Positions 45,460 to 57,848 are shown, counted from the first letter of the stretch. The stretch is 64,000 bases of DNA from Sarcocystis neurona (GCA_000727475.1 KL647299.1:1564379-1628378); one strand, 5' to 3'. Program-made: numbers and translations. The notes: generated by a model from the letters alone, not told the origin.

Positions 45460-47061
45460 AGGGAAGCGACTCCTGCGCCCACTCGTATACGGGAAGGAAC
45501 ACACTTCTAGAAAGGCACGAAAAAATACGTTAGAAAATCGTCGGCGACAGCTCCGTCGCGCGTGAAGATACCTGAGCGAGCTGTTTAGTTGTCCAGCTGA
45601 TGACACCGTTACATGTACCGCGTATTCTAAGACAACCACAGCTGGCCTGCGACCTCGACGAACGGTTCAATTGTGAATCTTTCTTTCTCCTTTCTCGCGG
45701 TGCACGCCGTGTAGCCGATGACCTTGCCTAGTGCAGGTGGGTCTCTATTTTAACTCGTGTTTCAAAGCAAGTCATTTGAAGCGAGTTTGCATAGGCGAAA
45801 GAGCCTGTTGTCCCGTCTGTGGTCGCACACAGGTATACTTACGGTAGTGTGAGGGCGCAAACACTTGAACACCTCTCTGTACGCACGTGTCAACGCGAAA
45901 CCGTACAGGTGTTAAACGTCCACGTAAAAATTACTCAAGAGGCGGGATACATTTGTACGTGTGTCCTGGCGTATACGGAGGTAGGTGTATATCGTTACGA
46001 CGTGGGTGTATATCGCTACGCATTGTACAGATCCAGAGCAGGCTTTTGTTTAGAACTACCACGTATGATCACCTTTCACTGTGGAGCTTCTCTTCTGTGG
46101 TTTCCCGTGCAGCTCTGACCGTGTGAGCGTCTGCTGAAGATTGTGTCTTTGCCATTCCGGAGAAACGTCCATAGCGCACATATATACGCATATATATATA
46201 TGTATGAGAATACACTGATGTATATGCGTACGCTATCATCTGTTAGACCGTACATATATTTCTGTGTACGCGTTTGTATACGGAAGTGTGAATGCCCCTG
46301 CATTTGTAATTGTGTGCGTACAGAAGCAGGCGTAAAGATACTCGAGGCACTTTTGTTTTGCAGTAGCCTACAGCTGTATGCAATCCGTCGTTTGTGAAAG
46401 TGTTCACATAAGACTTGTGTGGCACTGTCACATAAGTTGCATTCCAACATATATCGTTTACCTGTCTTTTGACAAATGGAGCTGAATCGTACGCATGTAC
46501 ATTCAACACTAACAGGAACATATATGTATGTATCCAAAGTGTACACACACGTGTAAACACTTTTGTTTATGTGTGCTTGCTTACCTTCTCATACGTGTAC
46601 TGGATGTGTACATGTCTTTATACGTAAATCTCCTGCGCTGATGTGCGGAATTTGAATTGGTTGCCTTGTCCGTTCAGTATAGCATTCTCTGAGTTGAACA
46701 GCTCATGGTGCTGTCTGCACGTGGCTGTGTGTCCGCGTTTGTCAGTTATGGCTTTCTTCGTTCATTATAATGGACTCTACACGTACGGCATACGCCTGAT
46801 ATATATCTGTCCTCAAGCGGAGAGGCACATACGTACACATGTCTGCAGGCAAATACATACACATATGAGTGTATACGTGTATGTATGTGCACCTATGCTA
46901 TACGTGGAAACGTTGGCCTGGGCCATCATGGAAGTAAGATTTCACAAAGGCAGCTCTATTGAACACGTCCGTGCAACCTTACATACAGCCAATTCAGCGT
47001 GTGACGCGTAGAGGTGAATATATATCTATATATATATGTATATATATACATATATATATAC

Positions 47062-47092
<31 letters not shown>

Positions 47093-47870
47093 CGTAGTAG
47101 CCTACCTACGGATGTGCGCCTGCAGGTAGTTTACGTAAACGTCCGTTGATCTCTACGTATATATATGTCTACGTTCATATACTGATCTTGGTTTATTGCG
47201 TATGTGCTCATAAATGTGTAAGAATGGGACCTGTCCACTTTGGAGACGTCAATGCGCACACAGCCGTGCCCTCATATATGCGCGAAGTACACGTATCTAC
47301 ATACCTGTCTATCTACGTACGTCCCTGGCTACATACATATCTACGTACGTGTACACATGTGTAAGGTCACCTGTGCACTTCCACGTACACGTCGCTGTAC
47401 AGTTGTATACGCTTCTTAATGACATAATGGTACACATACGAAAGTATCTAGCATACCCTGTACTTCGCGAAGAACAGGTCTTAGTATATGCACGCTCGCA
47501 GATACACTTATGTCCGTGCACAGGGACACATGTATGCACAGAAACGTGCACAAGTCTTTAGATACACTGACGTACGTAGATACACACGTACACGCTTGGC
47601 GCGTACGAGCACATGCACGTACTAGTGTCACGCACGTGAGAACCTGCAGGTGTATCTATACATGTGTAAATCAAGGACATATATACGCACGTGAGTAAGC
47701 ATGTCCACCCACATTTGTATGGCCTGTGGTGTATAATATTTACATTTCCCGAGGCAAGTGAGATAATCCTGCATATTTGCAGTGTGCGCCCTTCTCTCCC
47801 CGCTTACGATCTTTTGCACTAATATATGCATGTGTATATATTTATACATTTTTGCCCTACTGCCACTGTT
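45460..47870. other. stretch without a supportable gene
   Basis: Mixed, moderately AT-rich sequence. A plus-strand frame at 45819-46118 contains CQRETVQVLNVHVKITQEAG and may belong to the same plus-strand cluster. From 46.1 kb on, TATATA and TACACA satellites increase, with an interrupted (TA)n run at 47012-47096. Nothing else is convincing. Confidence 0.4.
47012..47096. repeat. interrupted (TA)n microsatellite
   Basis: About 85 bases of TATA with regular single C or G interruptions (TATATACATATA, TATATGTATATA). Confidence 0.95.
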
Positions 47871-47877
47871 TGCCCAG

Positions 47878-48143
47878 GCAGTACTGTTGCAACGAGGGCA
47901 ACAAACGTCACGAGCCCTGCCCTAGATGTACCAGTCGAAACGAGCTGGCCAAACACAAGCCTAAGAAATGCCTTGTCTGTATACTCACGACTACATAAGA
48001 ACACTATCTACTTACGCGCGTACTTGCGAAAAGTGAAGTCACCTACGGACAGGCCTTTACAAGGTCAGCAGCGGTCATCTCACTCATTTGCCATTAGCGT
48101 CGAAGACCTTATCACATTGGCTCCTCTGGACAACAAACAGTGA
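47878..48143 (+). CDS. possible exon, Thr/Ser/Pro-rich
   Basis: After an acceptor (CACTGTTTGCCCAG) the plus strand reads STVATRATNVTSPALDVPVE, TSWPNTSLRNALSVYSRLHK and SHSFAISVEDLITLAPLDNK, stopping near 48143. A competing plus frame is Cys-rich (YCCNEGNKRHEPCPRCTSRN). The first has the more varied composition. It may be part of the 42.8-50.2 kb plus-strand cluster. Confidence 0.35.
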
Positions 48144-48178
48144 AAGTACGTTCTCTTGATCAACTGCAGTAGATAAAA

Positions 48179-48675
48179 ATGTTGGTTTGTCTGTTATTTA
48201 ATCGGTGGTACACTGAAAATTTCAACAAGCTTTCTCTCTCGGACTACAGCGGACTAGAAACAGTACAGTTCACTCACTACAGTTCGTCGGAAAAGCGGAA
48301 CCCAGAACTTACTGCCAGTCACATGCAACAAGACCATAGCACTCTTCAAGTCACTTCTGGATTGTTCCACTTGAAGTTCTCTTCTTTTATCATCATGCGG
48401 AACGTACTGGTTGTCCAGTTGTTGTATTGTGTCCAACGACCAAAAGAAAATGTGTGATCTGTCCCCCTGCGGCAGACGACTGCAATGCACGAGGAGGCGT
48501 ATCTTCTATGATTATATTGCAGCAGGCAGGTAAAGAGCTTTCCGTCCTCCTGCGGCAGACGCAACAAAAGCTGTCCCTCCTTGACGATGGTGCCGCAAAA
48601 AAAGGACCGAAATGTCTTTCTTCGCCCGTCTACCAGTGTGTCCTGAAGGGGTTGTCTCGAGTCCTGTTGCAGTAG
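48179..48675 (+). CDS. possible exons, the last with a stop
   Basis: A frame at 48179-48457 reads YTENFNKLSLSDYSGLETVQ and HYSSSEKRNPELTASHMQQD. After an acceptor (CCTCCTGCGGCAG) at about 48558 a second reads TQQKLSLLDDGAAKKGPKCL, then SSPVYQCVLKGLSRVLLQ, with TAG at 48673-48675. A nearly identical pyrimidine-rich acceptor (CCCCTGCGGCAG) precedes the segment at 48477. The order, strand and composition suggest the 3' end of a plus-strand gene, but phases were not reconciled. Confidence 0.35.
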
Positions 48676-48819
48676 CCAACCTCGTTCTCTTCCCTGCCAC
48701 AGTTAGCTACAACTACCGTCTCTAGTTATGCCAAAGTACACGACTGAACGTTTTTTCAGCTCTTTCCGTCCGACGCACAATCAACTCCGTTTCTACCCAT
48801 TCTGTGAGGCAGTGCTTAT

Positions 48820-49146
48820 TCATTTACTCCTGAAAACACAGGAAGGTGGTACACCCTCGTCCCAACACAATAAAATACACGCATCTTCTCTCCCCGCTCT
48901 GCAGGGTATTATGTAAAACAAGCATGCTGGTCGGTTGCAGCATATAAGAGTTGTGCGCGTTTCAGTCACCGCAGCAGACACGGACTCGCATGCTCTCAGC
49001 ATCGTGGGCAGCACATACACGCACGCAACCTTCTCATCTGTCGCATCTGAAAAGAGACGGTGTGTGCATTGCAGCACACAATGTGAAGCGTCAACATCGC
49101 TATACAGTAGTAAAACGTTCGAATTGCCTTCTGCAAATCTGTGCAT
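48820..49146 (-). other. open frame of uncertain strand
   Basis: The minus strand reads EGNSNVLLLYSDVDASHCVL, HRLFSDATDEKVACVYVLPT and RACESVSAAVTETRTTLICC, while the plus strand reads RVSVTAADTDSHALSIVGST. Both look like protein. At most one is likely to be real; no splice site settles it. Confidence 0.3.
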
Positions 49147-49429
49147 CCCCTAGCGACAAGCCCCTACCCGCATCGCCTCGTAGCAGACAGAGTAGAGATC
49201 TCACCACGTCGTGTTACATACACGGTAACTATCTGCTCTCCAGCTCTAACAAATAAGAGAGAGATATCTTTCTTCCGTACAACGCGACAACATGAAGCCG
49301 AAGAGATCGTTCCACGCGAGAACCCTTCCCTCGGGCAGCAGATCAGCTGCCCTAGTCAGCACAAAGTCAGACCTCTCCTTGTGCAGCAGCCCGCCACAAG
49401 CGTGTAACTTTTTACTTCTTCATAGTTCT

Positions 49430-49635
49430 TTTCTACATAAGCATACGCATGTCTCTCGCTCTCTTGCTGCAGCACACCTACTGCCCCAGTGCCCCTTCTC
49501 ACTCTTGCGCATCAGAGCTTCACTAACCTTAATTTCTTTTTAGTCCATTTCTACATAAGCGTACTTAGATCTTTCATTCTCTCGCTGCAGCGCACCTACT
49601 GCCCCAGCGTTCTTTCTCACTCTTACGCATCAGGG
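49430..49635. repeat. direct duplication, about 118 bp spacing
   Basis: TTCTACATAAGC(A/G)TAC, then TCTC(T/G)CTGCAGC(A/G)CACCTACTGCCCCAG, then TTCTCACTCTT(G/A)CGCATCAG occur in the same order at about 49432-49512 and 49550-49632. The copies are about 85% alike by eye. Confidence 0.8.
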
Positions 49636-49993
49636 AAGCATTAATTTTTCGTTTTCGTTCGCCAGCAGCACATGACCCAATCAGAAGGAGGTTTTGCTTT
49701 GTACCCGCCGGCAGCGGCCTTTCCACCTACAATGCGCATCTTCTTCACTGCAGTGTCACAGGAGAGTACCTCATTATCCTCCTTCGCAACAGGCAACGGC
49801 CTTCGCGAACGGAACCCCCTTCCAATAAATCAAAGCATACGTCACACGTACGTGCGTCATCCTTCATACGAGGAACTGTAACAGCAGGATCAGCAGCGAG
49901 AGCAGCAGCAACGCCAGCAACTGCTCCTGATCAGATGATAGATCCACACGTGCTTTTCCCCAACTACTTTGAGAAGCAGCCCGGTGCACATTG

Positions 49994-50206
49994 AACCTCT
50001 TCTGCCGCGGCTCGCCTCACTCTCTCTATTTTCGCTGGTCTTCCTGACCCTTCTGATAGTACGAGGAAAACTCCTCCCCCCCATACCGCTACTATAACTA
50101 CCCGTATTACCAATCCCAATCGTTTTACTGACACTCTTGATAGTACGACTGCAACTCCCATCACTACTACTGCAAGTGCTACCGCCACCAGCACTAGTGA
50201 TTAGAA
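49994..50206 (+). other. Thr/Pro/Ser-rich (mucin-like) open frame
   Basis: The plus strand reads LTLSIFAGLPDPSDSTRKTP, then ITTRITNPNRFTDTLDSTTA, then TPITTTASATATSTSD to a TAG at about 50204. About half the residues are Thr, Ser or Pro. It has no start codon and no clear acceptor, and derives from ACT/ACC-rich DNA, so it may be a simple repeat instead of an exon. Confidence 0.3.
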
Positions 50207-50299
50207 TTGTGACCGAACTGACACTACGACCATAACTCACTACTACTCCTAGACCTACTACACGTACAAAGATTACCCTTCTTATTAGCAGTGTTACTA

Positions 50300-52170
50300 T
50301 TATATAGAAGTACAGGCTATCAATGTGCACTTCTAACTTTTGGTTCGCTCCCTGTCCGAACAGCCACTACTGTAGTGATAAATATTTTTTTCCTTTCACT
50401 TCGCCGACCACCAACGTACAATGTATAAGCTTTTGTATTTCTTCGTAGCAGGAAAGCAGGTGCAATCTACGCCTCGTCTTTTGTTCTCTTCCAAAGCGTC
50501 AGTACCAAGCATTTCTCGACACCGTCATGGCAAATCCCAAATTCGACTTTGCTGTGTTCCACAAAACAAATAAAAGCTTGCTCTTTCAGTTGATGCGCTT
50601 AAACACCGGGAGGAACTAAAAGGATATACGAAATCTTCTGCCTGACGCGTATTTTCACTTCAAATATGCGAGGTTGTGCTTGACATCCTTACTTTAAGAC
50701 ATGTTCATTGATACACTGAGAGCTGGTATACGTAAATACATCGCCATCGACGTAGAAGACGGCAATAGGCAAAGTCACGTATACCCTTGTATGAGTTCAC
50801 GTCTGGCTCCACATGACACGGTTGTTACTCCGTCTTTTCTTCCCCATAGCCCGTCGGGTGAAGACCGGTCTACACAGGTGCTCTCCGAGACCACTCACGT
50901 TTGATCTTCCACCTACAATCGTACACCAATATCGACCTGCACCCAGAAAGGCGTGCGTGTATGCGGTCATTATCCACCGTATAAGCATTCAGGTCGTAAT
51001 CTCCTCGAGTAATTCAAAAAAGAGAAGCACGCCTCCGCTTCCTCCGCTGAGTTCACGAAAACAGGCATTCCCCGGCTTGCAGCGCCAAAAATGTCACGCG
51101 CGAGTGTCGAGACACCACAACGCATTGCCGTTCGGGCAGCTGTGCGTACACTGCAACGGTTGCATACGTCGTAACATCATCTACACCATAAAAAGAATCT
51201 CAGGGAAGCTGGGGTCGGATTAACCCAGATTAAGATATCTGGAAGTAAAAAACCAAACAGATTTATGTGCGCGAAGAAAATAGACTGCCACACACAGCAC
51301 GCAGCATCTGAACTGTTTACGGCGTATGCGTGGGGTGTATACGCATATACGTGTAACAGGTGTAAACTCACGTCTACGCACGTGTGAACGCACGGACACA
51401 CATGCAGCTTACAGTCACTCACACGTATACAACACGCGTCCACCTTGTGTCCCTGCCTATTCCATTAACGTATATCTGTACTACACAGACTTACATGGAC
51501 GTGTACACACCATCATATAGCTCTATCCACGTCTCGCCTCTTACGCGCCATCCGAAGAAGTGTGTAAAACATGGCGTGTTACATGCGTACTCATCGGGGG
51601 AAGGAATATTACTCAAAAGCTTTACGCTGCTGCGTGACAGGCCACCTGCGAGAACGCTTATATTCCGCGTGTGACGGCGAGCTCCCACATTCCCAATATC
51701 CCGCGCAGAGCTTCCGACCACAAGTGTAAGTAGAACCGTGCTAATGTTGTATACTACTCTACTTCATCAGCCTTCCGTTCCTTCCTCTTCTCCTCCTTCA
51801 CTCTTCTTTCCTCCTCCTTTCTCCTTCACTTTCTCCTTCTTCTTCTCCCCTTCCCTCCTTCTCTTCCACCTTTTTCGTCTCCCTGTGCCTTCCCTTAGTT
51901 CTGGTTCCTCACTTGTCCACTTTTCTGTCCCATCATCGCATGTCAATCCACATTTCTTTTTGCAGCATCGAGACGTGCGGCAAGCTCTCCTGAAGGCCGA
52001 CTGTTCAGCCACGAGTGAATATATCGCTACGAATGAGATTCGTACACTACGGTATTGCAGAAGACATGTGAAAAGAGGAGGAGGTGCTGTTATGTGCAAG
52101 AAGTCACGACGTGCTCGCTCCCCTGCTGTTGCCGCCCAACTACTGCACACTGCTTCCTGCTGTTTGCTGC
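50300..52170. other. stretch without a supportable gene
   Basis: Mixed moderate-GC sequence with no CAG tract, and open frames on both strands that lack splice support. A pyrimidine-rich patch (CTTCCT/TTCTCC) lies at 51.77-51.88 kb. It probably holds the 3' flank of the phosphatase gene that ends at 52173. Confidence 0.45.
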
Positions 52171-52172
52171 TG

Positions 52173-55100
52173 CTAGGCCTTTGATGCCTGTGTTGTTGTC
52201 GTTCCACGCTCGTGCTTGTATTGCTGCTGATGATTCTGCCAATCCTCCTGGGGGTGCTGCGGCACGCGATCTGAGCTCAATTCCTCAGGCCTGCTCAAAA
52301 GTGTCAGTTGTGAATAAACACAATCTCCTATTGCCACCAGTATCTGTCGCACCCCACGGTGCTGGTCCGTGAGCAATCGCTGCTCCCCCTGCAGTTCCCG
52401 CCGCGGCTCCCGCTGCTGCTGCTGCTTCTTCTTACGCTGTAGCAGGCGACTCACTACCTGCTGCGTCGATCCGCATTAGGCAACATAGCAACTGGCTACA
52501 AAGCTGTAACGCTGGGACGGTAAAATTTACATTTCCCCGCAACTCGAACACATAGTGTATGGGGACGTGTCCGTAGCAGCAAGCGGGCAATCGGAGCGGC
52601 CCAGAGGGCGCCTTCTTCTGTTCGAAAAGAAGAAATTGATTCGCCTCTGGATAAAATTCATGCAAGAGCGGCAACGGCAGTACCAGCAGCATGATGTCTC
52701 TCAGCTGCTGCTGTTCCTGCTGCAGTGGCATTTTGAACTTGAAAGGTCTATACAAAGTAAGAAAAAACCCAGCTCTTTCCGCACGTCCGAGCAGCTCGTC
52801 ACGAGAACCGTACAGTCTGTCAAGCACAGACACCTGTTGCTCGTCTTGCCTCTGCGCGCGCTCCGCACCTTCCTCCTGCTGTCGCTTCACTTCGTGCCGC
52901 AGTGGCTGCGAACCGTCTGATGCAGCTGCGCCGCCCGTTGGCTGCTCAGCAGGAGCGACACGACCTGTTGTTGACTGCAGCCTCTCCGCTGGTGCTCGTA
53001 AAACATATGCTACTTCACCTGTTTCACCTTGTATGCGGTATATCGCTTGGCTTCCCCCCTGCTGCTGCTGGTGGCTCCGGTTCTGCCGCTCCTACCATAG
53101 CAGGATACGCTCCTGCTCCTCTCGGATACGCCTCGACGACGCCCGCCACGGCAGGGTATCGTCCCGCTCGTGCCGTGAGTGAGCCTGGTGCAGATACTCC
53201 TGTTGCAGCTGATCCGTCGAGCGCTGCTCCTTGTGTTGAAGAGAGATGCGGATTTTCCGTTCGCATTTGTCCCTCATATCCGTGTGGCAACGCCGCGAAT
53301 GCAGCATGAACAAACGCACCTGGTGCGGGCACAATTGCTGTTGCAAGTCCTCCTGAAAGTGCTGCTTCTGTCGCTGGTGCTGTCACTCCTTGCGGCTGCG
53401 CTGCTCCTGACGCTGCTCCAGATGGGGCCGCTGTCGCTGCAGGAAGTCGAACAGCAGGGCTTGGTCCTCCTCTTCGTACTCCTGCTTCCTCTTGAACTCC
53501 TCCTGCTGCTGGCAGTGCTCGCGTCTCTCCTGCTGTTGCTCCTCCTCCCCCTTCGCCTCCTGCTCCCGGCGCTTCTGTTGCTGCTCCTGCTGTTTCCGTC
53601 GCCCGCGGTGCTGCACCAGATGGAGCAGAAGCCACGTCTACGGGTTGCAGCGGACGGGGCACTGCGCTCTCGGGTGGAAGCACACCAGGGGGAGTATGCG
53701 GAGCTTTCCCGTGGGATATAAAATCGATATCAGGATACGCTGCAACTGCATCAAAGCACTTCACACGGGCTCCTGCTGGTGCTCCTCCTGCAGCAGCAGC
53801 AGCACCCGCTGCTGCCTTTTCAAGGTACAGGCAGTACCACATCAAGGCATTCACCGCCTCTACCAGATTCTGACCCAGAGCCTGTACAAACACGGGTACA
53901 CACACATATATGTGTGTGTGCGCTTGTGTGCGTCTACTGCGCGTGCAAGAAATCAACACACACACGCATGCACGTATTTATACATTTATGTACATATAGC
54001 GCCTCCAAAATACACATACGCATCTGCGTACACATGTGTTCATGTATATATATATATAAGTACAACCCCCCCATGAAAGACGTGTTCATATCCATATGCA
54101 TGCAGGTGTGCTGCAGGATCTTACACGCAATGTGTGCGTCACCTCTTCAATACTTCTGCGTATACGTACTCATATATATATATACATATATACACACACA
54201 TACACATAGATACGGAGTAAATTTATGTGCACGTCACGTCTCTATGTCTGCATATGTATAAGCACACACACACACACATACGTATATACATAAATATTTA
54301 CATATACGATGATACACGGAGTACAATAATATATGCATCACGCCTTCAACATGTCTGCGTATACACACGCATGCGTATATACGTTTACGTAGATATGAAT
54401 ATATACAGCGTCAGCAACACGTGTATGAGCCTCTACGTGTGCTTGTATGTGTGTACGCTTGGAACCAAGAATGACTGATAAACGGGTCACGTGAGCGAGG
54501 GAAGCTGCCTGAGCGATGCTGCTGTAGCAGCAGCCAGACAGGTGTCACGGCTGCTACAGGCTTCCACTGCTTTTCCATATACAGACACGTGCACGCGTAT
54601 ATCGGCGATGCTGAAGCTGCCCGTACAAAATTAACTGCAGGAAAACTGCGCGTCTTGGTGAGGACACCGTGTCTTCGTTAACACACGTCTCTTCAGGACT
54701 ACACAGAGGCCTGCGTCCCGGTGGACGTACACCGCCACCGTCCAGCGACACACGTCCACGACACGAAGACGAGTTACGCCGCTAGTAGTTCACGACACCT
54801 GTTTCCACAAGAAAAACGTTGCACTCCTACACAAATATGCATGTACGAAGAGCGACAGCTCCTCAATGTCTGGGCCTGCAAGACGTGCTGCAGTGAGGCT
54901 CCTCAGGCGGCGTACAAGTTGACGCACACGTGTTGGGTGGATGTGCACACGCTGCCGTCACCTTCACGCAACCATCGCAAAAAAGCGACTCCACACCCGA
55001 CCATTAGCAGTTACACATGTACACGCATACACACATGCAGCAGACGCTTTTATACATGTATATATACATACATACATATATGTATACATGTGCATATATG

Positions 55101-57430
55101 GAGCGCACGCGTCTACCAGACACACAAGTATACAAAAGGGGGGCGGATGCATGTATGTTGACAGTCACACAGAAACACTTTCATCCACCTACGCGCCCAC
55201 ACTTGCTGACACTCACGTATACACATACATGTATATATATACACACATCGAGAGATGCACGCAGGATAGACACGCGGCCGTCGACACGTATCCATGTAGG
55301 GGGTGTAGATACAATATTTTACAAAAGTAGACAGATCTGATCTCTGGCCCGTATTCATTTCCACAGACGCTTTTCCTGGAGCATCTTCTTCCTTCCCACA
55401 CGCAGCCCGCCCTCTACCTGCTCTACACACACATACACACCCACGCATCCATATACACATCAGTGTTCCTACATTCTCTTGTACACCACTTGTACAAGTG
55501 TAGACAGACACTCGAATATCTACCTCTTGCCGACAAACGTCCACACCACATACATCGCACCCATACGTGTCTGTACGTACGACGACGCAGACAGGTCCGT
55601 CGTCTTGATCAGGTTTTGAAAGGCGCCTTTCACCTGCACAGGTCCGCCTTCTCTGTTCTGCATGGCCACCGCCACACAAGACAGCTCGTCCTACCTTCCA
55701 CCCAACGCAGTATTTACATGTGTATATGTACACATCGGTTCGCAGGGAGAGAAAGAACGCATAAGTCAACAAGAGAGGTGTCAACGGATATCGAAAGAGA
55801 AATACGAGAAATTGGAGAGTCGACGCTGCCTCTGCCTCGCAGCACAAACGCCCCCTGCCAAAAAGTCGGCACGTGTACAACACCCGGGTGCGTGTCAGCA
55901 GTGGCTCTGCTCTGGAGGGCCGTTGTCGCGGCGCCAGAGGCCTAATGTATCGCAGACTTCTTTGGCTTACAAAGTTTTCCTGGACCACCTGCTGCAGAGA
56001 ATACTGCATATATTTCATTTTGTAGGCGCCGACAAGCAATCCTGTTCGGTCCTTCCCGTGGTGGCAGTGTACGACCGACACCAGGGGCGCCGCTGCAGGC
56101 GCTTCGACGACCGCAGCCGAAGCAGCCGGTGCATCAGCAGCAGGACGTGCGGGGCCGGAGGGGAGTGGGACGGCGACAGCTGCCGCGGGGTTTGCGGCAC
56201 CAACAACAGCAGGAGGCGACGCCAGGCCGTCTGGACCCGCTCCACTACCAACAGGCACACGAGAGATCTGCTGCAGCGCAGAAGAAGAAGCAGCCGAGGG
56301 GACTGCAGGAGAAGTGGTATACGCTTGGTTGTTGCCAGCTAGTTGCTGAGGAGGAACACGCACACGGTGACCCGACTGCTCTTCTGCTGTTCCTCCGTCC
56401 TCCTCCTCGTCCACTTCCTCAGCGTCCCCCTCGTCCTCCTCCACTTTCGCGGATATCCTGCGGACCCTGCTGCCGGTTCCTTTCCTCGTGTTGTGGGACG
56501 CCTCCCCGTCGCCTGCCTCAGCGGCAGTTTCTGCTGCTTCCCCGCCTCCTACTGCTGCTGGGCTGCTGTTTACTTGTCCTGCAGCAGCCGGAACTTGCAG
56601 GAAGCTGTGAGTGACGTGGTACAAAACCTGAATCTTCTGATCCAAATTATCTCCGTCCCACGCAGTGAAATTCGCAGCTAGCACGTCACGCTCCTGGCGA
56701 CACAGTAGCAGCCAAGAGCAGCAGCAGCGAGAGAACGCAGCAAAGCGCACAGCAGGTGCAGCGGAAAACAGTGCAACCAGGCGCAGCAGCAGAAGCAGCA
56801 GCAGCAACACCGAATTGGCGACAACAGAACAACTGCTGCAGTACCAAGGAACGGCAGGCAGCAGTCGCACGTAAAAATCACAGCAGCACGAGCAGCAGGA
56901 CACACACCGCTGCAGCAAGGGGAAGTCATCCCACCGGAAAGACCCTGGCAGGATAAGGCCCCACCAACAACAGAACGCAGCAGCAGCAGCAGCACATGCC
57001 GCGAAGCAGGAAGCGCCGCCCAGCAGCAGGCAACAAACAACAGCAACAGCAACACCATGTAGCATCGACAGCAGCAGCAAGGAACGGGCTGGACAGCAGA
57101 TGGTCACCAACAGTAGCGGGAAGTCAGTCCGGCAGTACACGTATGTGCAGCGACACGGGAAGCGGCAGCAAAAAGCAGTACTAGCAGCTGCGACAGAAGT
57201 CAGCAGCAAGTACGAGAACCTTGAGACTGCGGGAGAGCCGCAGCAGCAGCGCAGACGTAACAGTCGGTGTCTGCAGCAGCAGACGCTGGGACCAACGCTA
57301 GCAGGAGGCAGCAGCAGGCAAAGTAGGCAGCCGAGAGCAGCGTGGCAGCGTCCTATGAATGAATAAAGACCGTTTGCTTCTTCAGTTCTTGCAGTCCCCT
57401 CTTGCCGACAAAGATGAATGGCTCTTCCAT
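52173..57430 (-). CDS. protein tyrosine / dual-specificity phosphatase with repeat insertions
   Basis: Six-exon model: 57430-57371, 56693-55971, 55633-55577, 53881-53198, 53091-52531, 52436-52173 (TAG), about 781 residues, all joins phase 0. It starts MEEPFIFVGKRGLQELKKQT (60 codon-bases), then ERDVLAANFTAWDGDNLDQK. About 160 residues of Glu/Ala/Gly low complexity follow, then VVHCHHGKDRTGLLVGAYKM, the Cys-phosphatase P-loop (HC-x5-R-T) with catalytic Cys and Arg both present. After the loop come VKGAFQNLIKTTDLSASSY, LVEAVNALMWYCLYLEKAAA, a second Ala/Pro-rich region, AIYRIQGETGEVAYVLRAPA, then LHEFYPEANQFLLFEQKKAP and GVRQILVAIGDCVYSQLTLL. It should hydrolyse phosphotyrosine, phosphoserine or a phosphoinositide; the substrate is unknown. 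The first donor (ACG|GTCTTT) and the split inside the second repeat are the least certain points. No signal peptide seen, so probably cytosolic. Confidence 0.7.
53890..55570. other. long AT/CA-satellite intron of the phosphatase gene
   Basis: TATATA, ACACAC and TACGTA satellites fill the interval between exons 3 and 4 of the model. Large open frames across it, on both strands, are satellite translations. The acceptor at its end (GTTTGTACAG) and the donor at its start (TAC|GTACAG) agree in phase. Confidence 0.5.
56697..57370. repeat. CAG/CTG-rich intron of the phosphatase gene
   Basis: The minus strand is CTG-rich and gives Leu/Cys/Ala strings in every frame, with no unique peptide. In the gene direction it ends in CTTCCTGCTGTGTCGCCAG, so CTG repeats seem to supply the pyrimidine tract of the acceptor. 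Confidence 0.5.
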
Positions 57431-57848
57431 CACCACACTCGCACATATACACGCACAGGTATACAGGCACTGACGCATACACACACACACAGCCACGTCA
57501 TAGCGCCGCCTGCTGCAGCAGCTTTAACATAGCAGGATGACTACCAAGACATGGTGCACATACATGCATATGTCCATGTATGGGTTTCATATTTATGAAC
57601 ACGTGTGTGCAAATATACGTCAACACGTACATATACATATATATGTAAATATATATACATCTATATGTGGATCTACGTGTAGATACATATACGGATGCAA
57701 AGACACATACGTAAATATGTCTATGTACGCGTCTATACCCAAGCGATTTCAGACGCCTGTCTACATGCACAGACATGTATACGTCTTAACCTTCTCTCTC
57801 GCTTTGTGTGTATTTCTCCCTCCCCCCTTTCTGTGTGTATTTCTTTTT
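57431..57848. other. intergenic spacer between two minus-strand genes
   Basis: About 418 bases of CA/TA satellite with a T-rich patch at 57840-57850, just past the stop of the upstream gene. Promoter and terminator elements of the two genes should lie here, but no motif stands out. Confidence 0.5.

Noticed and set aside
55113..57488. 791-codon minus-strand open frame taken whole
   Set aside because: Only the 55971-56693 part is exon. The rest is Cys/Leu or Val/Tyr/Cys satellite translation, and the splice sites at both ends of that exon are good.
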